A stretch of 64,000 bases of DNA from Polynucleobacter sp. Tro8-14-1 (GCF_018881655.1 NZ_JACVPX010000005.1:124001-188000), one strand, 5' to 3'. Shown: positions 36,506-46,406, numbered from the stretch's first letter. The notes: generated from the letters alone by a model not told the origin. Numbers and translations: made by a program.

Positions 36506-37162
36506 TTAACGCCCTGCAGTCTGACGCTGCAAGATATTGGTGAACTCTTCAATGAAAGTTTCAAAGCGAATGGAGAGGCGGTCTACATCAGTTGCTGCGC
36601 GGTTGTAAGCAACCACTGCCGGAATCGCTGCGAACAAACCAATTGCTGTGGCGATTAACGCTTCTGCGATACCAGGAGCTACAGCAGAAAGAGTCGCGTT
36701 TTGCACATTAGCCAAACCGCGGAAGGAGTGCATGATGCCCCAAACCGTGCCAAAGAGGCCGATATACGGCGAGACTGAGCCAACGGATGCCAAGAAAGGT
36801 AGATTGGCTTCCAGGAGGTCCATTTCGCGTTGATAGGTGGCTTTCATGGCGCGGCGGGCGGCGTCAATCTCACGACCTTTGGTGAACTCCTGCATTCCGG
36901 CTTCAAAGATGTGCTCTAGGACGGCGTCGCTGCGGGTATTACGCTGGGCTGCCTCCAGAAGGGTATTGAGGTCGCCGCCGGCCCAAAAGTCGCGCTCAAA
37001 GCGCTCGGTATCCTGGCGGACCCCACGTAAAACAGCAGTTTTCTTGAAAATAATGGTCCAAGAGGCCACGGACATGCTGAGTAATAACAACATTACCAAC
37101 TGTACTAATAGGCTGGCATTAAGGACTAGGGAGAGAAATGAGAGGTCTTGTGTAGGGGTCAT
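36506..37162 (-). CDS. tolQ: Tol-Pal system protein TolQ
   Basis: MotA/TolQ/ExbB proton channel subunit. It is 218 residues with three membrane segments: near 12-35 (LVLNASLLVQLVMLLLLSMS), near 125-150 and near 165-190 (APGIAEALIATAIGLFAAIPAVVAYN, the family signature). It is the first gene of the tolQRAB-pal-cpoB-queC transcript. The thioesterase gene ybgC, which precedes tolQ in many proteobacteria, is absent: the upstream neighbour is glyA, divergent, with a 76-base shared promoter region. Confidence 0.95.
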   Translation of the reverse strand: MTPTQDLSFLSLVLNASLLVQLVMLLLLSMSVASWTIIFKKTAVLRGVRQDTERFERDFWAGGDLNTLLEAAQRNTRSDAVLEHIFEAGMQEFTKGREIDAARRAMKATYQREMDLLEANLPFLASVGSVSPYIGLFGTVWGIMHSFRGLANVQNATLSAVAPGIAEALIATAIGLFAAIPAVVAYNRAATDVDRLSIRFETFIEEFTNILQRQTAGR

Positions 37163-37238
37163 GGTGGATTTTGTATGATGTAGGTTGATTTTACTAAGTT
37201 AATTCACTCAGCAATCCAACTTTTTCAGGATTATCACC

Positions 37239-38483
37239 ATGTTTGACCGTCAAAACACCTTAGCCAAAACCGATCCCCAATTATGGGCAGCCATTCAGAA
37301 CGAAAATAAGCGTCAGGAAGACCATATTGAGCTGATTGCTTCTGAGAACTACACATCACCAGCGGTAATGGAGGCCCAAGGGTCTCAGTTGACCAATAAG
37401 TATGCCGAAGGTTATCCGGGCAAGCGTTATTACGGCGGTTGTGAGTTCGTGGACGTTGCTGAGCAATTGGCGATTGATCGTGTCAAAGCATTGTTTGGTG
37501 CTGAAGCTGCTAACGTGCAACCGCATTGCGGCGCTTCTGCCAACCAAGCGGTGTTCTTGGCCTTCTTAAAGCCAGGGGATACCTTCATGGGTATGAGTCT
37601 TGCTGAAGGTGGCCACTTGACCCACGGTATGGCGTTGAACATGAGCGGTAAATGGTTTAACCCAATTGCTTACGGTCTCGATAAAAATGAAGAGATTGAT
37701 TACGAGCAAATGGAGCGTTTGGCACGTGAGCACAAACCTAAATTGATTATTGCTGGTGCATCTGCCTACTCCCTCGTCATCGATTGGGAGCGCATTGGTA
37801 AGTTAGCAAAAGAAGTAGGCGCGATTTTTATGGTGGATATGGCGCATTACTCTGGCCTGATTGCTGCTGGTGTTTATCCAAGCCCCGTACCGCATGCAGA
37901 TATTGTTACCTCTACTACCCACAAGAGCTTGCGCGGCCCTCGTGGCGGCATCATCTTGATGAAGGCTGAGCACGAGAAAGCGATTAACTCCGCAGTCTTC
38001 CCAGGCTTACAGGGCGGCCCTTTGATGCATGTAATCGCTGGTAAGGCGGCAGCATTTAAAGAAGCGCAGGAGCCGAGCTTTGTTGATTATCAAAAGCAAG
38101 TGATAGCGAATGCAAAAGCACTCGCACAGACTTTAATTGCGCGTGGTTTAAGAATTGTTTCTGGTGGAACGGATTCTCATGTGATGTTGGTAGATTTGCG
38201 TGCCAAGAAAATGACCGGCAAAGAAGCTGAACGTGTTTTAGGTGAAGCACACATTACTTGCAATAAGAATGGCATTCCAAACGATCCAGAAAAACCAATG
38301 GTGACCAGCGGTATTCGTTTAGGATCACCAGCGATGACTACTCGTGGATTTAAAGAAGCAGAAGCAAGACAAGTGGGTAACTTTATTGCGGATGTTTTGG
38401 ATAACCCAAATGATCCTGAGAACATCGCCAAAGTACGTGCTCAAGTTTCTGAGCTCACGAAGCGTTTCCCGGTCTACGGTTAA
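37239..38483 (+). CDS. glyA: Serine hydroxymethyltransferase
   Basis: PLP enzyme that interconverts serine and glycine with tetrahydrofolate and supplies one-carbon units. It is 414 residues, with [18 protein letters not shown] near 30-47, the [18 protein letters not shown] block and the PLP lysine in [17 protein letters not shown] near 225-240. It is followed 40 bases downstream by nrdR, a conserved neighbour in many Burkholderiales. It is divergent from tolQ. Confidence 0.98.
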   Translation: MFDRQNTLAKTDPQLWAAIQNENKRQEDHIELIASENYTSPAVMEAQGSQLTNKYAEGYPGKRYYGGCEFVDVAEQLAIDRVKALFGAEAANVQPHCGASANQAVFLAFLKPGDTFMGMSLAEGGHLTHGMALNMSGKWFNPIAYGLDKNEEIDYEQMERLAREHKPKLIIAGASAYSLVIDWERIGKLAKEVGAIFMVDMAHYSGLIAAGVYPSPVPHADIVTSTTHKSLRGPRGGIILMKAEHEKAINSAVFPGLQGGPLMHVIAGKAAAFKEAQEPSFVDYQKQVIANAKALAQTLIARGLRIVSGGTDSHVMLVDLRAKKMTGKEAERVLGEAHITCNKNGIPNDPEKPMVTSGIRLGSPAMTTRGFKEAEARQVGNFIADVLDNPNDPENIAKVRAQVSELTKRFPVYG

Positions 38484-38523
38484 GCAACAAAAAATCAATA
38501 ACCACTAAAGAAAAGAGCCCTCA

Positions 38524-38970
38524 TTGCGCTGCCCTTTTTGTCATAACGAAGATACCCAGGTTCTAGATACCCGGGTATCAGATGAGGGCGATACCATTCG
38601 CCGTCGTCGCCGTTGTGCCAAGTGCGATAAGCGCTTTACTACTTATGAGCGTGTTGAGTTGGTTCTCCCGGCGATCGTCAAGAAGAATGGCAGCCGGGTG
38701 GAATACAGCCACGATAAGTTGGCAAGTTCACTCAAGCTAGCCCTGCGTAAGCGCCCAGTGTCTTCAGATTCCGTCGATGAATCGATTGCCCGCATTGAAG
38801 AAAAGCTCCTTAGTCTGGGTGAAAAAGAGATTCCTAGTGAGCGCGTAGGTGAGTTGGTGATGCGTGAGCTCAAGCGTCTAGATAAGGTTGCATACATTCG
38901 CTTTGCCTCGGTCTATCGAAGCTTTGCTGATATTGAATCTTTCGAGAGTGCTTTAAAAGAATTGAAGTAG
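38524..38970 (+). CDS. nrdR: Transcriptional repressor NrdR
   Basis: Zinc-finger and ATP-cone repressor of ribonucleotide reductase genes. It is 148 residues, the standard length. It uses TTG at 38524, because the conserved N-terminus [23 protein letters not shown] begins exactly there. A purine-rich AAAGAG precedes it. The zinc ribbon has CPFC and CAKCDKRF, and the ATP-cone follows from residue 45 ([19 protein letters not shown]). The non-ATG start could keep the repressor level low. Confidence 0.95.
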   Translation: MRCPFCHNEDTQVLDTRVSDEGDTIRRRRRCAKCDKRFTTYERVELVLPAIVKKNGSRVEYSHDKLASSLKLALRKRPVSSDSVDESIARIEEKLLSLGEKEIPSERVGELVMRELKRLDKVAYIRFASVYRSFADIESFESALKELK

Positions 38971-39015
38971 CCGATTTGGTGAGCAGCATTTACCACTGAA
39001 GATGTCATTAAAAAT

Positions 39016-40026
39016 ATGAAAAAAATTCTGGTCACAGGTGGCGCTGGTTACATTGGCTCTCATACCGTAGTTCAGCTATTGAATTCCGGCAAAGATATTG
39101 TCATTCTGGATAACTTATCCAACAGTAGCTTGGGGGTCGTCAAGCGCATAGAAGACTTGGCTGGAAAAGCGGTTGAGTTCATCGAGGGCGATATACGAGA
39201 TAGAGCGCTAGTTAGAGCCACTTTTGGGCAGCTTGTATTTGATTCGGTAATACATTTTGCCGGCCTGAAAGCAGTGGGTGAATCAGAAGCCTTCCCCCTG
39301 AAATACTTTGATAACAATGTATCCGGAAGTATTGTTTTATTTGAAGAGATGATGCGGGCCAATGTAAATCAATTGATCTTCTCCTCTTCAGCAACCGTAT
39401 ACGGAAATCCAGGATCGGTTTGCTATAGCGAAGAGACTGCTTTGTCGCCGATCAACGTATATGGCAGAACTAAGTTGATGGTTGAGGATATTTTGCGCGA
39501 CCTACAAAAGGCTAACCCTGCTTTAAGAATTGCCTTGCTAAGATACTTCAATCCAGTGGGCGCTCATGAGTCGGGGCGGATTGGTGAAAATCCTTTTGGC
39601 AAGCCAAATAACCTGATGCCCTTTATGACTCAGGTCGCCATTGGTGCTCAAGAAAAGTTGATGGTGTACGGAAATGATTACCCAACCCCAGATGGAACGG
39701 GTTTAAGAGATTACATTCACGTCGAGGATTTGGCTGCAGGTCACCTGGCGGCTTTAAAAGCCCTAGAACAGAATGCATCCATCACAGTAAATCTAGGAAC
39801 CGGAAAGCCTTATAGCGTTTTTGACATGATTAAGGCCTTTGAGGCGGCATCAGGAGTAAAAATTCCTTATGAGGTTGTTGCTCGACGAGCTGGTGACCTA
39901 TCTGAATATTACGCAGACCCAACGTTAGCTAAAAAAGTTTTAGGCTGGGAAGCTCAATTAGGGATTGATCGCATGTGTGCTGATTCTTGGCGATGGCAGA
40001 AAAATAATTCTAAGGGATATTCTTAA
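39016..40026 (+). CDS. galE: UDP-glucose 4-epimerase
   Basis: Interconverts UDP-glucose and UDP-galactose and supplies galactose for surface glycans; galactose is the usual acceptor of GT11 fucosyltransferases. It is 336 residues, with GGAGYIGSHTV at 7-17, FSSSATVYG and the catalytic YGRTK. The block NPVGAHESGRIGE and DYIHVEDLAAGHLAAL are typical of GalE. It stands alone between nrdR and a toxin-antitoxin pair, and a terminator follows. Confidence 0.95.
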   Translation: MKKILVTGGAGYIGSHTVVQLLNSGKDIVILDNLSNSSLGVVKRIEDLAGKAVEFIEGDIRDRALVRATFGQLVFDSVIHFAGLKAVGESEAFPLKYFDNNVSGSIVLFEEMMRANVNQLIFSSSATVYGNPGSVCYSEETALSPINVYGRTKLMVEDILRDLQKANPALRIALLRYFNPVGAHESGRIGENPFGKPNNLMPFMTQVAIGAQEKLMVYGNDYPTPDGTGLRDYIHVEDLAAGHLAALKALEQNASITVNLGTGKPYSVFDMIKAFEAASGVKIPYEVVARRAGDLSEYYADPTLAKKVLGWEAQLGIDRMCADSWRWQKNNSKGYS

Positions 40027-40033
40027 TTTCAAC

Positions 40034-40058
40034 AAAGCCTGCAGTTACAGGCTTTTTT
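40034..40058 (+). terminator. Rho-independent terminator after galE
   Basis: Arms AAAGCCTG (40034-40041) and CAGGCTTT (40048-40055) pair perfectly around a six-base loop, and the T run TTTTTT continues directly from the stem. It lies seven bases after the galE stop. Confidence 0.85.
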
Positions 40059-40139
40059 ATTTGCCTATCTAACTTCACATTACCTTAGCCATCTAAATTT
40101 TTTCATGTTTTAAAGCAGCGCTCTTGGTAAGGTTTTGTG

Positions 40140-40162
40140 TATACTGTAACCAATTGATTACA
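40140..40162 (+). promoter_or_regulatory. Promoter and palindromic operator of the RelE/HigA-type pair
   Basis: A -10-like TATACT (40140-40145) touches an 18-base near-perfect palindrome TGTAACCAATTGATTACA (40145-40162; one mismatched pair). The predicted transcript start falls inside the palindrome, a common layout for an autorepressed toxin-antitoxin operon. I could not identify a good -35 hexamer. The toxin ATG is nine bases downstream at 40171. Confidence 0.55.
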
Positions 40163-40170
40163 ATCTGAAG

Positions 40171-40473
40171 ATGTATGAAATCAATAAAACAGTTGAATTT
40201 GAGGTCTGGCTAAACGCTATTCGCGATCCTTTAACTCGAGGCCGATTATTAGCAAGACTGCGTAGGGCCGCATTGGGAAATTTGGGTGATGTTGCCCCAA
40301 TAACTGATGCAAATGGAATTTGGGAGATGCGAGAGCATTTTGGTTCCGGTTGGCGGATGTATTACTTGCGGCGTGGGAAGGTAGTAATTGTGATGTTGGG
40401 CGGCGGTTATAAAACAACTCAAAAGGCTGATATTAAAAAGGTTAAGAAGTTGCTTTTAACGATGGAGGATTGA
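40171..40473 (+). CDS. RelE/ParE-like toxin, phage-derived Gp49/HigB-like family
   Basis: A 100-residue protein of the putative addiction module killer type. The pattern FEVWLNAIRDPLTRGRLLARLRRAALGNLGDVAPITDANGIWEMREHFGSGWRMYYLRRGKVVIVMLGGGYKTTQKADIKKV-type layout is characteristic: a basic helix, then IWEMREHFGSGWRMYY and VVIVMLGGGYKTTQKAD. It is expected to be a ribosome-dependent mRNase, although that is family inference. The antitoxin gene starts at the next base after its stop. Confidence 0.88.
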   Translation: MYEINKTVEFEVWLNAIRDPLTRGRLLARLRRAALGNLGDVAPITDANGIWEMREHFGSGWRMYYLRRGKVVIVMLGGGYKTTQKADIKKVKKLLLTMED

Positions 40474-40776
40474 ATGAAAAATACAAAAAAAATAAAAATA
40501 AAAGATTTGCCTAAATTTGATGTCGTGGATTACTTAAAAACTGAGGCAGATATCGCTGGATATTTAACTGCTGTGCTAGAGGATGGAGATCCTGCTTTAT
40601 TTGTTGCGGCAATAGGCGATATTGCTAGGGCAAAAGGCATGACTGCTATTGCTAAAAAGAGTGGAGTAACCAGGGAATCTCTTTATAGAGCCTTAAAAAT
40701 TGAAGCGCGTCCACGATTTGAGACGGTAGCCAGGGTAATACATGCTTTGGGTATGAAATTAAGTGTGCATGCATAA
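40474..40776 (+). CDS. HigA-like addiction module antidote protein
   Basis: A 100-residue antitoxin with the pattern YLKTEADIAGYLTAVLEDGDPALFVAAIGDIARAKGMTAIAKKSGVTRESLYRALK, ending RPRFETVARVIHALGMKLSVHA. This is the HTH domain of the putative addiction module antidote family. It neutralises the upstream toxin and should bind the palindrome at 40145-40162. It begins immediately after the toxin stop. A strong hairpin terminator follows. Confidence 0.9.
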   Translation: MKNTKKIKIKDLPKFDVVDYLKTEADIAGYLTAVLEDGDPALFVAAIGDIARAKGMTAIAKKSGVTRESLYRALKIEARPRFETVARVIHALGMKLSVHA

Positions 40777-40803
40777 AAAAAGACTGCAATGCAGTCCTTT
40801 TTT
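40774..40803. terminator. Bidirectional terminator between the antitoxin and adk
   Basis: A run of A (40774-40781), stem GACTGC (40782-40787) with GCAGTC (40791-40796), then CTTTTTT. The poly-A and poly-T flanks let it work for the plus-strand toxin-antitoxin pair and for the convergent adk transcript. Confidence 0.85.
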
Positions 40804-40819
40804 ACTAATGCGAATTGAA

Positions 40820-41533
<714 letters not shown>

Positions 41534-41609
41534 TTAGAAGCCTATTGCCTAGGATTATCCCCGAGAAGCTTAAAACTACTGAGGTTTTAGCTTTTGGTCT
41601 GAGGTTAGT

Positions 41610-42374
41610 CTAGGAACCAGCCAGTAACTGGCGCACTCTTTCGAGGTCTTCTGGGGTGTCGACCCCAGCAGGCGGGGCTTCAGAGGCGGTATGAACGGCT
41701 ATGCGATAACCATTCCAGAGGGCGCGTAGCTGTTCTAAAGCTTCAGCCTGCTCTGGAGGTGCTGGCTCTAGACGGGTGTAGGCCTGTAAAAAGTCAGCCC
41801 TATAGGCATAGATCCCCAGATGGCGTAAATGCTCAATTTTTTGGTTTGCCTGAGGATCTCTCACAAACGGAATCGGCGCTCTGGAAAAGTAGAGCGCTTC
41901 ACTGGAGCGATTAAGAACTACTTTCACCACATTGGGATTATTGATCTCTGTGGCATCGGTAATCGGTACGGCAACTGTGGAGATAGCACACTCTTGATGC
42001 TTAGCCAAAGTGCTGGCAACTTGATTGATTAATTCAGGTGGTATGAGCGGCTCATCACCTTGCACATTCACAATCAATGCATTGCTAGGTAGCTTCAGTA
42101 GCTGGGCCACTTCAGCAATACGGTCAGTTCCAGTTGGATGATCTGCGCTAGTTAGTAAACACTCGATACGATGCTCATCGCATGCAGCTTGTATCTCTGG
42201 TGAATCGGTTGCAACTACAACGCTTTGTGCGAGTGATTGCTTGGCGCGTTCAGCCACGCGAATCACCATCGGTTTGCCACCAATATCAGCTAGAGGTTTT
42301 CTCGGTAAACGGGTGGATCCAAGTCTTGCTGGGATTACTACTAAAAAATCTGGAGCTTTGGAAGAATGATTCAT
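41610..42374 (-). CDS. kdsB: 3-deoxy-manno-octulosonate cytidylyltransferase
   Basis: Activates Kdo as CMP-Kdo for transfer to lipid A precursors. It is 254 residues, with the nucleotide-binding IPARLGSTRLPRKPLADIGGKPMV near 14-37, NVQGDEPLIPPELI and YFSRAPIPFVRD, typical KdsB blocks. It follows the small Trm112-like gene by 21 bases and shares the operon with lpxK, so it belongs to LPS inner-core synthesis. Confidence 0.96.
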   Translation of the reverse strand: MNHSSKAPDFLVVIPARLGSTRLPRKPLADIGGKPMVIRVAERAKQSLAQSVVVATDSPEIQAACDEHRIECLLTSADHPTGTDRIAEVAQLLKLPSNALIVNVQGDEPLIPPELINQVASTLAKHQECAISTVAVPITDATEINNPNVVKVVLNRSSEALYFSRAPIPFVRDPQANQKIEHLRHLGIYAYRADFLQAYTRLEPAPPEQAEALEQLRALWNGYRIAVHTASEAPPAGVDTPEDLERVRQLLAGS

Positions 42375-42395
42375 TAAAGTGGCGTACTCAATGTA

Positions 42396-42575
42396 TCAAG
42401 CAAGCTCATCAGCACTCATGCTGCGCGCTTCTTCAACCAGCATTACTGGCACATCATCCCGAATCGGGTAAGCCAAGCGATCGGCTTTGCAAATGAGCTC
42501 ATGTTTCTCGGCGTTTAAATGCAATTGGCTTTTGCACAAAGGGCAAACCAAAATATTGAGCAGTCGTTTATCCAT
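42396..42575 (-). CDS. Trm112/YcaR family zinc-ribbon-like small protein
   Basis: A 59-residue gene, found by reading the gap between kdsB and lpxK. The protein starts [18 protein letters not shown] and continues with [26 protein letters not shown], the UPF0434/Trm112 pattern. It keeps three of the family cysteines (CPLC and a later LIC). Homologues sit between lpxK and kdsB in many proteobacteria. The molecular function is uncertain: some Trm112 proteins activate methyltransferases. Confidence 0.92.
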   Translation of the reverse strand: MDKRLLNILVCPLCKSQLHLNAEKHELICKADRLAYPIRDDVPVMLVEEARSMSADELA

Positions 42576-42635
42576 GATTTCTTTAATGGTGATCTAAATA
42601 GGGGATGACACAGTGTAGTGCTATGTAAGCTAAAC

Positions 42636-43727
42636 CTACAAGGTGTAGCGATAAGGACTGGGTCTTTGCAGGATAGAGTGCAGCCATTCAGCCAGGCTAT
42701 CCGGGAGGGCGAGAGTCATGGGTACCACCCAAATACGTTCATCTGTAATTGCCGCGCATTTCACAGCATCCTTTTCGGTAATGAGGATGCATTGCGCATT
42801 GATCTTCTCAAAGAACTCGGGGGTATACGTCGCATGATCCGGCAAAGGAATCGATTTAGCGGCAATTCCTTGTTTGAGGAGATCGTCAAAAAAGCGTTGT
42901 GGATTACCCAAGGCGGCAACAGCCGTAATTTTGTTTGGTAGATAACTATCTGCAATTTGAGCAAGCGTCTGCGTATTTTTAGAATTAATCAATTGATACG
43001 CATTTCCCAAATTACCCAAGAGCGAGAATGCGCGACGCCCTAAAAAGTATTCGTCTTGAGGACCAAACTTAGATTCAAGACCTTTTGCTTTCCCTGTAAA
43101 GAGTGTGGCATCGCGTTCACGTGTGGCGGGTTCGCGCAATGGGCCGGCAGGAAGTAAAAAGCGATTGCCTTCACCACGTCCATCACGTACAACGAACTCG
43201 ATATCACGACCACCTTCGCGAGCGGGCCAGCGTGCTAGGCCAGTGTGCTGCAAGCCATCATCACTAATGATGATGTTTACATTAGGCGAATGCTTGAGCA
43301 AAGCCCCAATACTTTTTTGGCGCTTTGGAAAAACCCAAATCGGAAATTGATCATGTGTACGCTTTGCAATCAAGACCGGTTCGTCGCCAACAAGGGTAGG
43401 GTCAGAATCGCTGCGTACTTGTAGGGGTGTTATTTGCGAAGAAGATCCATAGCCCCGGCTAATAATTCCAGGCCTCCAACCAAGGTGACTAAGGCGTTCA
43501 GCTAGAGCAATCACGATAGGTGTCTTGCCAGTGCCGCCTACACGAATATTGCCCACAATAATCACTGGTACTGGAGCAGGCTTTTGTTTTACTAAGCCCG
43601 TACCCAGAATTAATTTACGAACGCGTATCACCAAGCCATAAAGCCAAGAGAGTGGCCATAGCAATAAGCTAGTGGGGCCACGTCTTTCCCAAAACTTGGG
43701 GGCTTTACGGAAGTAAGAAAATGACAT
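42636..43727 (-). CDS. lpxK: Tetraacyldisaccharide 4'-kinase
   Basis: Phosphorylates the lipid A precursor at the 4' position on the inner membrane. It is 363 residues, with a hydrophobic N-terminal segment (LLLWPLSWLYGLVIRV), then the P-loop IIVGNIRVGGTGKTPIVIAL near 55-74, RGYGS and the ISDDGLQH motif near 155. It lies 23 bases downstream of exbD and upstream of the Trm112-like gene. The order exbB-exbD-lpxK-Trm112-kdsB-adk is common in betaproteobacteria. Confidence 0.95.
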   Translation of the reverse strand: MSFSYFRKAPKFWERRGPTSLLLWPLSWLYGLVIRVRKLILGTGLVKQKPAPVPVIIVGNIRVGGTGKTPIVIALAERLSHLGWRPGIISRGYGSSSQITPLQVRSDSDPTLVGDEPVLIAKRTHDQFPIWVFPKRQKSIGALLKHSPNVNIIISDDGLQHTGLARWPAREGGRDIEFVVRDGRGEGNRFLLPAGPLREPATRERDATLFTGKAKGLESKFGPQDEYFLGRRAFSLLGNLGNAYQLINSKNTQTLAQIADSYLPNKITAVAALGNPQRFFDDLLKQGIAAKSIPLPDHATYTPEFFEKINAQCILITEKDAVKCAAITDERIWVVPMTLALPDSLAEWLHSILQRPSPYRYTL

Positions 43728-43750
43728 TGAGTAGTTTCTTGATTCGGTAA

Positions 43751-44215
43751 TTACTTCTTGGTTTGGCTGCTAAACACGATATTGGACAGGTTAGCATCGC
43801 GCGCTGCTTCCAGTGCGCTCATGACCGCCTGATGGGGCGCTCTAGCATCGGCATCAATATTCACTTGCAGAGAGCTGGTGGCTTCCTTCTGGCTGCTTTG
43901 TCCATTTAGCTGAGTTAATGTATTGCTGAGTTGTGACCGATCCACCACTTTGCCATTCACTGCGAAGCGGCCATCGCGACTGACTGCAATATGAATTTGC
44001 TTGACCTCTGCTTGGCTCTCATTGCCATTAGCGGTGGGTAAAGTGATGGCCAATTCTTGATAGCGCGTGAAGGTTGTGGAGATCATCAAAAAGATTAAGA
44101 CCACCAACAGTACATCAATAAAAGGAATGAGATTGATTTCTGGCTCTACAGGTGTAGCACTACCCCCAAGAGAAAATCTTCTCTTGGCTCGTGGGTGTGT
44201 TTCTAGCCAACTCAT
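43751..44215 (-). CDS. exbD: ExbD/TolR family biopolymer transporter
   Basis: A 154-residue protein with one membrane helix carrying the proton-conducting Asp (NLIPFIDVLLVVLIFLMISTTF near 28-49) and a periplasmic domain. Together with ExbB it powers TonB-dependent uptake or lipid-linked processes. No tonB gene is nearby, so the partner is not clear. Its start overlaps the exbB stop (ATGA), and lpxK follows. It is distinct from tolR at 36.0 kb. Confidence 0.92.
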   Translation of the reverse strand: MSWLETHPRAKRRFSLGGSATPVEPEINLIPFIDVLLVVLIFLMISTTFTRYQELAITLPTANGNESQAEVKQIHIAVSRDGRFAVNGKVVDRSQLSNTLTQLNGQSSQKEATSSLQVNIDADARAPHQAVMSALEAARDANLSNIVFSSQTKK

Positions 44216-44871
44216 TTTGAAATGTCTGCAGCGTCGTTTGAAACGTTTGGATAGAGCTTCTTAAACAGTTGACGAGTAAATTCTTCGCATTCACGTTGAC
44301 GTTGATTTGCCATTGCACGTAAACCGCGCCAAGCAGCTAATGCAGGAATGGCAATCAATAGTCCAAATGCCGTGTTGTACAAGGCAACTGATATGCCGTG
44401 GGCTAATTGTTGTGGGCTACCAGCAGCGCTATTGATCGCGCCTTGGCTGCCAAAGATTTCAATCATGCCCACTACAGTGCCAAATAAGCCTAATAGCGGA
44501 GCGACTGTGGCGATCGTGGCAAGTGCGCCTAAGTAGCGGTCCAACTTTAGCCAAGTGCTTTGTGCGGTCACTTGCAACTCCTCCAGCGCAGCATCAGCAT
44601 TACTGCCGGATAATTTCTCTTTCAGTGCGCAGGCCAATAAAGGGCTTGCAGGGGAAAGCTTGGCTAATTCCGTAATCTGCTGCTCAGAAATGCTGGTTTT
44701 GCTTCCAACCAACTGATTTGCAAGAGAAAAAACGCTTTCTAGGCAATTTTTGGGGAATATGTGCGTTTGACGCAGATACCAGCAACGCTCTAAGGCGATT
44801 GCTAAGCCCAATATGGAAATGATGAGGAGGGGCCAAATAGGCCAGCCAGCGGATAGTAAGATGGAGTACAT
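44212..44871 (-). CDS. exbB: ExbB/MotA/TolQ family proton channel
   Basis: A 219-residue membrane protein with an N-terminal segment (WPIWPLLIISILGLAIALERCWYL) and two more helices near 115-140 and 160-185. The signature VAPLLGLFGTVVGMIEIFGSQG and the block LAHGISVALYNTAFGLLIAIPALAAW match the MotA/TolQ/ExbB domain. It is the first gene of the operon, with a 313-base upstream region that may contain its promoter. It overlaps exbD by four bases. Confidence 0.92.
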   Translation of the reverse strand: MYSILLSAGWPIWPLLIISILGLAIALERCWYLRQTHIFPKNCLESVFSLANQLVGSKTSISEQQITELAKLSPASPLLACALKEKLSGSNADAALEELQVTAQSTWLKLDRYLGALATIATVAPLLGLFGTVVGMIEIFGSQGAINSAAGSPQQLAHGISVALYNTAFGLLIAIPALAAWRGLRAMANQRQRECEEFTRQLFKKLYPNVSNDAADISK

Positions 44872-45184
44872 AAGCTCAGTACTTTAGCTGAATTAAAAAG
44901 CCTGTTTCGGAAAGCCAGCCTGTGGATAACTCTGTGCAAAACTTTTTTGAGTTTGCTCTGTAAGTCCTTGATAGATGGTTCGCGTGGTTTTGTATTGGTT
45001 CAAATGGAATTTATTGGGCTGATTAATTCTTTTATAAATCAATGGCTTGCATTTTAGATGTGGGATTTATGAGACGTTTTGGGTCAGTAATTACTTACTT
45101 ATAAGCATGAAACCTAAAGTGAATCTGTATCTGTGGATATTTATTGGCGCCTAAACCAGATGGTTGTGAGATTAAAGAGAAAAA
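44872..45184. other. Intergenic region with DnaA-box-like sites
   Basis: A 313-base gap between the divergent exbB and xseA genes. It holds TGTGGATAA at 44921-44929, the exact complement of the DnaA-box consensus TTATCCACA, and a second near-match TGTGGATAT at 45132-45140. The rest is AT-rich and presumably contains both promoters. I see no tRNA or convincing ORF. Two boxes about 210 bases apart are not enough for a replication origin. Confidence 0.4.
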
Positions 45185-46405
45185 ATGTCGGAAATATCAA
45201 GGGAAATTCTGAGTGTTGGCGATCTAAACCGCGCCATTGCTGCCTCTTTAGAGGACCGTTTCGATGCGGTCTGGGTGAGCGGGGAGATTTCTAACTTCAA
45301 GGCTTATGACAGCGGGCATTGGTATTTCTCGTTAAAAGACGCGGAAGGTCAGATCCGTTGCGTCATGTTCCGTGGTCGCAACGGCCAGGTTGGGTTCATG
45401 CCGCAATCGGGGGATTTGGTAGAAGTCAGCGCCAGCCTAGGCATGTATGTCCCTCGTGGGGATATTCAGCTCACGATTCAGACTTTGCGACGCGCTGGAA
45501 TGGGCGGTCTATATGAAGCCTTCTTAAAGTTGAAGGCCAAACTCGCCAAAGAAGGCTTGTTTGATGATGAGCGCAAACGCGAGATACCAACGCATCCGCG
45601 ATCAATCGGCATCATCACATCACCGCAAGCAGCAGCACTCAAAGATGTGCTGAGTACTTTAGCGAGAAGAGCGCCGCATATTCCGATTGTGATTTATCCA
45701 ACCTTGGTTCAAGGCCCTGATGCACCCGCCGGAATGATTGCCGCACTTAAAGCTGCCGAAAAAGAAAAAGCAGTAGATGTGATTTTGTTAGTACGCGGTG
45801 GAGGCAGCATTGAAGATCTGTGGGCATTTAATGATGAACAACTGGCTTATGCGATTGCAGACTCATCAATACCAGTAGTGAGTGGTGTTGGACATGAAAC
45901 CGATTTCACGATTACGGATTTTGTTGCAGACTTACGGGCCCCAACTCCGACGGGCGCTGCAGAGCTAGCGGCACCTCGACGAGATCAAATGTTGCAAGAG
46001 CTTGATGCCATCATGCAGGCACTGCTCCAACGGATTAACCAACGAGTTGAGCGCGAGGCGCAAACCCTAGATCAACTAGCACTTCGCTTGAGTCATGCCT
46101 TGCCTAATCCAGATCGGATGAGGGAGCAAATTCAAGGGTGGCAGCAACGTTTGAACCAGGCCTGGTCTGTGCGTATGGAAAATTGGAAGCGCAATCAATC
46201 GCACTATCAATCCCAGTTAGAAATGTTGAACCCACAGAGAACACTAGAGCGTGGCTATGCGGTGATCCTGAGTAAAGAAAAAGAAGGGCTGCACGCCATT
46301 CGTAAACCATCTGAGTTGAACGTAAGTAATAGTTATCAAATACGTCTAGCCGAAGGGCAGGTAGATGTAGAATTTTCAGAAGTAAATCCAGCGGAACAAA
46401 AATAA
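45185..46405 (+). CDS. xseA: Exodeoxyribonuclease VII large subunit
   Basis: Large subunit of the single-strand-specific exonuclease that acts with XseB. It is 406 residues: an N-terminal OB fold (VWVSGEISNFKAYDSGHWYFSLKDAEGQIRCVMFRGR), the catalytic domain with IGIITSPQAAALKDVLSTLARRAPH and VILLVRGGGSIEDLWAFNDEQLAYAI, then VVSGVGHETDFTITDFVADLRAPTPTGAAELA and a C-terminal coiled coil. xseB is not nearby. It ends one base before the next gene. Confidence 0.96.
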   Translation: MSEISREILSVGDLNRAIAASLEDRFDAVWVSGEISNFKAYDSGHWYFSLKDAEGQIRCVMFRGRNGQVGFMPQSGDLVEVSASLGMYVPRGDIQLTIQTLRRAGMGGLYEAFLKLKAKLAKEGLFDDERKREIPTHPRSIGIITSPQAAALKDVLSTLARRAPHIPIVIYPTLVQGPDAPAGMIAALKAAEKEKAVDVILLVRGGGSIEDLWAFNDEQLAYAIADSSIPVVSGVGHETDFTITDFVADLRAPTPTGAAELAAPRRDQMLQELDAIMQALLQRINQRVEREAQTLDQLALRLSHALPNPDRMREQIQGWQQRLNQAWSVRMENWKRNQSHYQSQLEMLNPQRTLERGYAVILSKEKEGLHAIRKPSELNVSNSYQIRLAEGQVDVEFSEVNPAEQK

Positions 46406-46406
46406 T

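Noticed and set aside
41557..41590. Terminator between kdsB and adk
   Set aside because: An imperfect hairpin (AAGCTTAAAAC with GTTTTAGCTT) is visible, but there is no T tract on the minus strand, so it was not listed.
44995..45010. tRNA-like GGTTCAAAT motif
   Set aside because: No matching acceptor stem or anticodon arm is present around it.
44872..45184. Replication origin
   Set aside because: Two DnaA-box-like sequences about 210 bases apart, with no dnaA, dnaN or cluster of boxes nearby, are not enough evidence.
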